Shown here: in pieces, positions 55,995-64,000 of the stretch
Position numbering within the stretch: the first letter of the stretch is position 1
Layout: each line of letters begins with the position of its first letter
The notes under the pieces: model-generated
The model's input: only the letters and a program-made list of their open reading frames with translations
What the model was told of the DNA's origin: nothing
Databases searched by the model: none
Translations under genes and position numbers: made by a program
DNA from: Doryteuthis pealeii
Taxonomy: Eukaryota; Mollusca; Cephalopoda; Myopsida; Loliginidae
DNA length: 64,000 nucleotides
Assembly (NCBI GenBank): GCA_023376005.1
Contig: CM042152.1
Coordinates: forward strand, 84,515,174 to 84,579,173
Direction of reading: 5' to 3'

Positions 55995-58250
55995 TTACAT
56001 AAATTCCTCGAATATATATATATATATATAATATATATATATGGGCAATTCCATGTCAAATCATCAGAAAAAAAAAAAAAATTGTCACCCACCCCCTTCA
56101 ATTTTTAGGAGTAGGGGAGCTCTAGAACACATTTTATAGAAAAAAATAGATTACAAAATGTCGCCATTTTTCTCCAAAAAAAATTCATATTTACTTATTA
56201 ATTTCTCCATTTAAAATAATTAACAAATTACAATCTAAATTCAATGTTATTATGGTTTATATCAGTGATTCTCAAACTGTGGGTCCATGTAACATTAATG
56301 GAGTTCCAGGCACAAAAAATAATTTATTCTGCTCTGTGCTGTTGTAGAAGTGATGATCCAAGTGTAAACCTATTTTTTACCTGCACATTTAAAGTGTGTG
56401 CGGAAAAACAAAATTTGGAAAAAAAAAAAAAAAAAAAAAAACATTTAGGGAAAAAAAATAATGAGAAAAAAAACAACAAAAAAACAAAGGAAAAACAGAA
56501 AGGCAAGATTTTTGTTTTTTGTCAAAAATTTATTAAACACTGAATTTGTATGACAATGGTTTTGGCTTTTAAAATTGTTATTTTTTTTTTTTTTTATTTA
56601 TTTTTTTTCCCTTGGAAATTAAATTTGAGTGGGCCAAATAATTTGGCCCTGAAATTTGCCAGGAAGAATGTATGAACATAAAATGAATATGCAACACAGG
56701 GTAAACCCATTCTTATTTTGGATATGGTGGCTGTGTGAAGGGGGAGGGGGCGCTTGGGAAAAGATGTGTTTCAAGAAACACATATACAAAGAAAGAAAAG
56801 AAAAAGAAAAAAGAAAAGTAACCTAGGCTGGTGGAAATGTTGGTATCATGTCAGCAGTGAATATAAGTTCTGTAACACAAAGGAGGAGGAGGAGGAGGGA
56901 GTCATATATCCCAACCCCCCCACCCTGTAGTTTTACAATTGTTGGCTCTTAGACGAGGATTTTGACCCACAATGACCAGAGAAAGAAAAATCAATGAATA
57001 GTTGATCAACTGATCGGCTAAAACAACAAGATCAATCAACCAACCGATCAAAAAGTAAAATTAAGGTAGGAAGAGAGAAATGAAATGTGAATACCCCCCC
57101 TCCCATCCTCAAGTGTTACAGTTCTTTTGGAGAGAGGGGGGGGGGAAAAAAAAAGGAAGATACTATTATTACTTATATCTGATGAATGGCCAATATTAAA
57201 GCTGACATGTGGGGGTTAACTACCGCCAATCAGTAAGAGAATTATGGCAAAGTAGTTTTTGCCCAAATGCTTACTCGCCAACACTTTTCCGTTAACCACT
57301 GTGACATGCCAGAAACAAGACCTTTTTTTTTTTTTTTCCAAATTACCTGGCAATAGCACAGAATAAAAGGATGTAAATTCCTTCCTTTCTCCAAGAGAAT
57401 TAGTGTAAAGTTGAAATTTGAACTTTGCCCTTTTCGTTATCTGTGCTGATCATTATGTTACGTCACATTCATTTGTTTGTTTTTAACATTATTTTCATGT
57501 TAGATTTTGGTTTTTCCAATAATTGTTGGGACATAAAAAATAAATAAATAAATAAACAAATGGTTAAATGGATATATGAAATTGTTTACATTATTTCCGG
57601 ACTGATATTTAACAAGAGACCTGAATTAGAGCTGCAAAGTATCTTGGAGTTATCTCCCATCTTGAGAGAAAAAAAAAAAAAAAAAAGAAAAAAAAGTGAA
57701 AAAAAAATGTTTTTCCGGTATTTATATTTCTCAGGAACCCAAACCAACCAATTTGTAAATTCATTATCAACACAATTGAAATAAATTCATAGCATTTTTT
57801 TGGGGGGGGGGGTATAATGCTTTTTTAAAAATTTCTTTTAATTAGAATTAATAAAAAAAAATAAAAAATCAAATCAATTATATATTTTTTTAACTTATTT
57901 CTAAAAGGAAAAAAAAAAAAATTTTTTTTTTTAATTTACTTTTTTTTAAATTTTTTTAAATTGCCACCCGTTCAAAAATGTTTCATAATTATAAATAAAA
58001 TATGACTAATAAAAGTCATATTTTAATGCATTTTCTTCATGGAAAAAAAAAAAAAAAAAATACATACAATTTTTTTAAATTTCTTTTTTTAAATTTCTTT
58101 TTAAAAATTTTATTTCAATATATAGTCCATTTAAAATACAGTGAGGATAACCCAAAGCCAAACTTTTTTTTAGACTTTATTTTCCTGATGCATGTATCAT
58201 TGGAAAATGAGTAAAGGTTTTTGTTCCCCAAAGATTGGTTTAAACAAAAG
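55995..58250. other. A/T-rich low-complexity region, no gene
   Basis: Many A and T homopolymers of 10-22 nt (for example 56,418-56,441, 56,579-56,595, 57,669-57,686), an (AT)n near 56,010-56,040, C- or G-runs at 57,095-57,102 and 57,128-57,143, and unrelated short frames. No repeat from elsewhere in the window was recognised. Confidence 0.55.
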
Positions 58251-58254
58251 GACA

Positions 58255-58355
58255 TGCAGTTGCCCAAGTGGTCATCCAATTAAGTATTGAACAGGCCCAT
58301 TGCTGCTTTAATTCTGGTGATCTAGTGGGAACTGGGGTTTTCAGTATGACTTGAC
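58255..58355 (-). repeat. Solitary 5S rRNA-derived unit
   Basis: The minus strand carries AGATCACCAGAATTAAAGCA, TTCAATACTTAATTGGATGACC and ACTTGGGCAACTGCATG. It is a single, more diverged unit of the 17,380 family outside the palindrome, showing that the family is dispersed. Confidence 0.72.
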
Positions 58356-58594
58356 TGTAATATTCCCCAATGACACTTACATCAGAAAAATAAGATCTAA
58401 AATGCTCAGCCTAGTCTTACCATGTTTTTTTAACTTGGACTAATAAATCAAATAAAAAAACAAAGGCCAGATTAATCAGCAACGATTCTCATCCAAGAGA
58501 CAATATTGTAAAAATTATCATTTTAAGGGAAATTCACAAATATTTTGACATATATATATAAATTATTATACATCATTGACCAAATTTATAAAAC

Positions 58595-58628
<34 letters not shown>

Positions 58629-58635
<7 letters not shown>

Positions 58636-58904
58636 AGATAAAGAAAAACAATGGTATATATTGTGCTAACAAGCGCCCGTTTTGACTTATTTCCCTTTTC
58701 TTCATTCAACAAAAAAAAAAAAAAAAAGAAAAAAAAAAAGTGCTCTGAAGAAGATTAATGTTTATACAATGCCTTTCACAATTGTTTTTATTTTATTTCT
58801 TAAAATAATTTCATTTGAATTACCTTTTATAAACACCAATGGGTCAAAACAGGCGCTTATTAGCACAATACATACTATTGTTTTTCATTATCTATACCTT
58901 ATAC
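58629..58904. mobile_element. MITE with ~57-bp terminal inverted repeats
   Basis: Left end AAGGTATAGATAAAGAAAAA..GCTAACAAGCGCCCGTTTTG and right end CAAAACAGGCGCTTATTAGC..AATGAAAAACAATAGTATG-type complement to CTATACCTTA pair over ~57 bp. The interior has a poly-A and a CTGAAGAAG motif at 58,745. AT microsatellites flank both sides (58,598-58,628 and 58,926-58,959). Confidence 0.85.
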
Positions 58905-58922
58905 TGTCGGATTTGATTCCAT

Positions 58923-58959
<37 letters not shown>

Positions 58960-58967
<8 letters not shown>

Positions 58968-59840
58968 TTTTTCAACATCACAGATGAGCAACATAATTGA
59001 AGCACAATGTTTTTATTTTATTGTTTTGTTTTTAAAGCCTTAAATTTAAATTCAACTGGTGACCAATTCATCTGGCATCTGTTAAAATATTTAATTTACA
59101 TCTCTATGTTGACAGAAAGATTAAATTATGGAAAAAAAAAAAATAAAAAAAATGATTAAACACATTAATAGATGGAATAATGAATTAAACAATTTAATTT
59201 CTTCTTTATAAAAGTTAGTTGTGCCTTTTTTTTTTTTTTTGCACTGTTATATTCAACAAAAAGCATATCTTCTCACTGGTATTCACATTTTGGGCCGAAA
59301 AGCCAGAACTCTTCAATGATGAAAAGCACATAAACTATTCAATAAAAAATAAAGATTTCTTAAGAATGGATCAATTGATTAGTCCTAGCACAGGGATAGA
59401 ATGGGTGAAATTACTACTATAATTATAATTTGTTTTACACGTACATAAATGATAGAGTAGACACATGATTTTACCATAGTATGCAAAGGTATTTCTATCG
59501 ACTATGGTTATTAGTGAATTAGTTAAAATTCAACTCTATATTTTGTGCTTCACTCTCGGCTATCCAAATGTTTGTGCTAGTGAATTTAGTCTTAAATGAT
59601 TCGATATCTAGAAACTCATTCTGGACCCATGTTCCGTGATGAATATGATTGATTATGATTATTGCCAGACTTAGACATGTTTTTTTTGTTTTTTTTTTGT
59701 TTTTTTCAAATTTGATTTAAGGAAAAATAAATTTTGGATTAAAAAAAAAAAATTTTTTTAATTAAATTAAATTAAATAAAAAAAAAATTCTTAGTGCCTC
59801 TATCTATCCCCTGACTAGCACTAGAACAAAAAGAGAGAAG

Positions 59841-59887
<47 letters not shown>

Positions 59888-60024
59888 AGGAAATTACAAT
59901 ATCCATAACAGTCTTACAAAAAAAGACACAGCCCCACTAACAAATTCACAGACCTACAAACGACATATCTTGAAATTAATTCTTTTTTTTAATGATGAGA
60001 GAGAAAAAAAAATGGAAATGGGGG

Positions 60025-60060
<36 letters not shown>

Positions 60061-60769
60061 ATATTAATGCATTTTTACTTTCAAACATTGATACACATGT
60101 CAACACCAGAGAATGTTATTTATAAAAAAAATAAAACAAAAACAGCAAATAAATAAAATTTTTAAAAAATCTTCTTTTTTTTTTAGAAATAAAATAAGAA
60201 ATAAAAATTTAAAAAATGAAGTCTCTATACAAAGTTCGGACTTTTTCATTAAATATCATTTTTAAATTTGATTTTTTTTTTATTAAATGATTTTTTTAAA
60301 AATCATTTTTCAAATCAGGATTTTTTTTTTTTTTATTAAATGATTTTTTTAAAAATCATTTTTCAAATCAGGATTTTTTTTTTTTTGTTGATTTTTCTTT
60401 TAATACTCAGACAAAACAAACATGGAGAAAACTTTCAAATATTTCCTTGATTCATTCATATCAATCCATAGAAGAAAAAAAAAACAAAAAAAAACAAACA
60501 AGGTATATAAAGCATTTTTTAAAAAATTTTAAAAATACAAAGCCAAATACATTTTAAAAAATTAGATTCCAGATGCTTTTTTTTTTTTTTTAAATTTGCA
60601 CAATGATTTATAAATTGACATCATTAATTATATAATTGCCAGACATTGGTAAATTGCATCAATTAGAGTATTGAGTCATTTTATTGGGAGTGGAAATCAA
60701 AAGATGAGGGGGGAATTTGTGCTTCAAATACTGTGTATGTGTATATATATATATATATATCACACACAA
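58960..60769. other. A/T-rich low-complexity region, no gene
   Basis: Long A runs (59,840-59,884, 60,024-60,057) and T runs (60,311-60,334, 60,373-60,386). A 53-bp direct duplication of TATTAAATGATTTTTTTAAA lies at 60,281-60,386, and each unit contains a small hairpin. No gene found. Confidence 0.6.
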
Positions 60770-61048
60770 ACAGAGATGCTGATAGGTATGCGTCCTGCAT
60801 CCCTGACGCATAAAAATCTAAAAAGGATGCAGTAAAATCATATCCATGCATCCCAGTGTTTTTCTTTCCTCTATCTCAAGCTAACTGCAAATACATTTCA
60901 ATAGTTTCTTAGAAACGAATTACACGGGATAGGTTACAAGGTAGCAGTTAGACGGCTTTAGTTGGGACCCATAAATTTCCCCGGGACTGATTCAAAGCAA
61001 ACATGCGCATCCCAGGATGCACAAAATCAAAAAGCTATCAGCATCACT
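60770..61048. mobile_element. Small MITE with CAGAGATGCTGATAG ends
   Basis: Left CAGAGATGCTGATAGGTATG and right AAAAGCTATCAGCATCACT are inverted over about 14 bp, with a second inner inverse GCGTCCTGCATCC / GCGCATCCCAGGATGC. CAG-type tips are common in hAT elements, but I could not confirm an 8-bp target duplication in the flanking AT repeats. Confidence 0.6.
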
Positions 61049-61362
61049 AATATATATATATATATATATATATATACCAAGTTACCGTATTTAAGGTTCA
61101 TAATCTGTATTTTTCCTTCAAAACATCAAATAGCACAAGCAAACCAGCAGATAATTTTTTTATATATATTTTTATTTTAATTTGTTTCACTCAACCCCTG
61201 TCCTCAAAAATATTTTTATGGAAACTTGTTTTTTTTACTTCTTTTCTTTTTAGAACAATTTCAAATACTTTATTCCCCCCACCCCTTTAAAATTGTATTT
61301 GAATGATTTCCATAAAAATACATACACAAAATATATACATATGTAGATTCATTCATTCAGAG

Positions 61363-61395
<33 letters not shown>

Positions 61396-61797
61396 TAAGA
61401 CTCTCATACTTTTCACTGCTTTAGTTTCTTTTGTCACAATGAAAAAGTGTAGGCATAAGAATAAATCAAACAAAAAAAATAACAAAAGAAATTCAGCAGT
61501 GATTATTAAGAAATATTTAAGGAAAAAAAAAAAAAAAAAAAAAAACTTGCCTTATTCTTTTTATTTTGTTTAAAAAAAACAAAAAACAAAAAGGCAGCAA
61601 CACACTTCTTTAGACATCCTTAAAAACAAACAAACAAAAACAAAAAAAAAAAACAGAAGAAAAAGAGGAACCAAAATCTCAATGGAGGATTTTAAAATTA
61701 TTTTTCCTCTTAAGCAATTTTTTTTCTTTTTCTATGTTCATCAGTATTAAAACTGCCAATTCAGGTGTTTAAATCCGGAGGAAAAAGTTGATAAACA

Positions 61798-61829
<32 letters not shown>

Positions 61830-62055
61830 ACAATAATTCCAAAGTGGCAGAGGATGGGAAAATTTTTAAGCATGTTGAAAATTTCATAATCAAGTAATCA
61901 GGCATTTTCTAAACAGACTATCTTATATACATCCCTTCCCCTACCATTACCACCACCACCACCACTTACATAATGGTGATAAACCAATTGTAGAAATCCG
62001 AAATATACTCTGTTCTAGGTAGACAAGCTTTTGATGATGAACCAAGGCAAGTGAA

Positions 62056-62099
<44 letters not shown>

Positions 62100-62301
62100 G
62101 TATGTATGTATGTGACCTAAATGAGTCAGACACTATTTAGGTTTCACCCGAATGGTTCTTCAGGATAATTCTGACTGAAGGAGGTTGTTATTTTATTATG
62201 GGTATCCGACTAGGTAAAAAAAATAGCATAGAAAGTTAAAAGTTTGTAAAAACGTTATAACTATTTTTATTGGTTAAAGAACTATGGCTTGTTATGTCTT
62301 A

Positions 62302-62381
<80 letters not shown>

Positions 62382-63647
62382 CTGAAGTTATATTGAATAA
62401 TCAGTAGACTATCTAAAATATATAAGGGAGATAATCAGAAATCTAATAATTTAGTTTATTATTTGCTATAATTTCTTTCATTTTAATTTTTATATTTAAT
62501 TTTATACTTTAGGTTATTTCCCCTTGTGTTTTTACTAACAATGAATAAAATTGTTTTGTAATCTGTGCATCTATATCAACAAAAAAATTAATTCGTTACA
62601 TGTCATGAGGAAAGGACAGTGGTTTATATAGACAGTGAGAAATCTCTAACCGTGTGGTATTTTTTTTTTGGGGGGGGGCATTGCTTTTCTTTGTGTGATA
62701 AGTCTTTGGTTAGAATATCAAATCAATAGGTTTACAAGTTACACTGAATTTATTGATACAAAAAAGGAAAATTAAAAATAATCAGTACATTCACACATAA
62801 AAATTTTAAGCAGTTACACTCCAGAGTGTGGGGGGTGGGGGATGATTTTAGAAATACATAAATATACAAAAAAAAAAGGCGGGAGGTAAAGAGATCAAAG
62901 AATATAAATAATTTGGCTTAAAAATTGTAACTTAAGTAACACACTAGTTAGTTTAGTACCAATGATAAAGAAAAAAAAAACCTAACTTAATGATTTTAAG
63001 TTCAGGATTTTATTAATGGTACTAAACTGTGGGTTTTTTTTTTTATTTATATATACTTTGGTATTCCCTGTGGTCCTTAGTGTCAGATTAAGAGTTATCT
63101 TAGTAAATACAATAAAGAAAATTTGCTTTCATCAGTCAATGTGATTTCTCCTGAAGATAAGTGGCTAATATGCTGCTTTTAAACCAATGGTAAATACTTT
63201 TTGATTGTATAGAATTTCATATTATATATAAAAGCTCCTAATTTATAAGAATAAATCACTTTTTGTTTCATAATACATTAAAAAGAACTTTTTAAAAAAC
63301 AAAACAAAAAAAGAATTTATAACAGTCAAATAGGTTATGTAGAAGATTTTGTTTTAACTTTTGAAATGATTAATTATCATCATCATCATCATTATTATTT
63401 ACTGACGTACTAAAAAAATAACTCAAGTTTCTATGATCAGTATGAAGAGGTCCAGGTACGTCTCATGTATATTGCCAGAACACAAGAAAATGCCCATGGG
63501 AAATAAACAGATAACATATTTTAATTCTAACCCAATGGTCAGAGTATCAGTGAATAATAATTCAACAAAAAGCTTTTTTATATAAATCTCATCTTCAGTT
63601 TAACATAGGCAAAATTAAATTCTCATTTATGCTTTATATAAATGCCT
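61049..63647. other. A/T-rich region without a gene
   Basis: Contains AT microsatellites (61,052-61,075, 61,371-61,394, 62,065-62,093, 62,320-62,378), long A runs (61,523-61,545) and a TTCACCCGAATGGTTCTTCA..GGATAATTCTGACTGAAGG block (62,143-62,180) related to 35,815-35,860 and 49,080-49,110. An ATC microsatellite is at 63,376-63,397. No supported coding frame. Confidence 0.55.
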
Positions 63648-63859
63648 TTAACCCTTTATCTACTCGATACCATGCCAAACCGCCCGAAAATGCCCAAAAT
63701 CGTCAGCTTTTAGAAAATGGTTTAGAGTTAAAAAAAAGAGAAATGAATTAAATGAATACATTTCTATTCAGTAGTAAAGGATCAGTGAGATACGATACTG
63801 ATTTGTCAATCATTTGAAACAATGGCTATTGCGGATGGCAGTGGTAGATAAAGGGTTAA
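63648..63859. mobile_element. piggyBac-type MITE
   Basis: TTAA target duplications (63,648-63,651 and 63,856-63,859) flank termini CCCTTTATCTAC and GTAGATAAAGGG, a 12-bp perfect inverted repeat. TTAA duplication with CCC..GGG tips is the piggyBac signature. At 212 bp including the TTAA copies it has no transposase and is non-autonomous. Confidence 0.88.
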
Positions 63860-63899
63860 TACTAAAGTCATCCTTGTTGAAGAACAGTAGTAGTAGTAC

Positions 63900-64000
63900 T
63901 ATTTAACCTATAGCTAGGGAGTTCATACCTTTCCCAAGGGTAGTAATTCAAAAGTGAATATAGTAGCACAACTGGAGTTTGAACTTGGTTAATATCATAC
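63900..64000 (-). mobile_element. SINE-like fragment at window edge
   Basis: CATACCTTTCCCAAGGGTAG matches the block at 6,352 and 55,515, and CTGGAGTTTGAACTTGG carries a B-box-like GTTCAAACTCC on the minus strand. It runs off the window. Confidence 0.5.

Noticed and set aside
56244..56543. 99-codon Lys-rich frame
   Set aside because: Driven by poly-A runs in A/T-rich DNA; no repeat or domain support.

Overview
This is repeat-dominated DNA from an animal nuclear genome, most likely a mollusc and probably a cephalopod (inference from the mix of tRNA-derived SINEs, old LINE tails, Helitrons, TTAGGG-type telomeric tracts and abundant microsatellites; no host gene is available to confirm it). I found no credible intact host protein-coding gene, functional tRNA or rRNA gene. 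Nearly every open frame is translated microsatellite or a fragment of a transposable element, so most entries are mobile elements and repeats.

Layout. (1) 1-6,110: a (TTC)n tract, a tRNA-derived SINE on the minus strand, four partial copies of a ~260-bp repeat and the 3' end of a LINE. (2) 6,111-11,607 ('segment A') runs into a 100-N assembly gap. It repeats in direct orientation the sequence at 29,411-34,310. (3) 11,708-46,640 is one very large inverted repeat: a left arm (L, 11,708-29,410) and a right arm (R, 29,597-46,640) around a 186-bp spacer. Almost every element in R has a mirror copy in L. (4) 46,640-64,000 is single-copy in this window: MITEs, SINEs, Helitrons, a LINE reverse-transcriptase fragment, fold-back elements and very A/T-rich low-complexity DNA.

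Points of most interest. A mobile element in both arms combines a tRNA-like head with what folds as a complete hammerhead ribozyme core (23,990-24,035 +; 34,921-34,966 -), and a decayed relative lies at 55,868-55,913 (-). A tandem repeat derived from the 3' half of 5S rRNA lies at 17,380-17,985, with its mirror and a solitary copy at 58,255-58,355. A MITE family carries internal TTAGGG tracts between long inverted repeats (41 bp perfect at 51,312). Helitrons with CTAG ends include one present in segment A but absent from both arms. A short motif, CCTGAAGAAGG...CGAAACG, recurs inside several different element types.

How it fits together. The simplest reading is that the true locus runs 1-6,110, then the spacer, then R, then the right flank, and that segment A and L are extra haplotype copies placed by the assembler. 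Supporting signs are the contig-end gap, the palindrome arm reaching exactly to the gap, many single-base indels between copies, and a 1,055-nt poly-T run in L where R has 5 T. A real inverted duplication cannot be excluded from sequence alone. All alignments were made by eye; no percent identities were computed.
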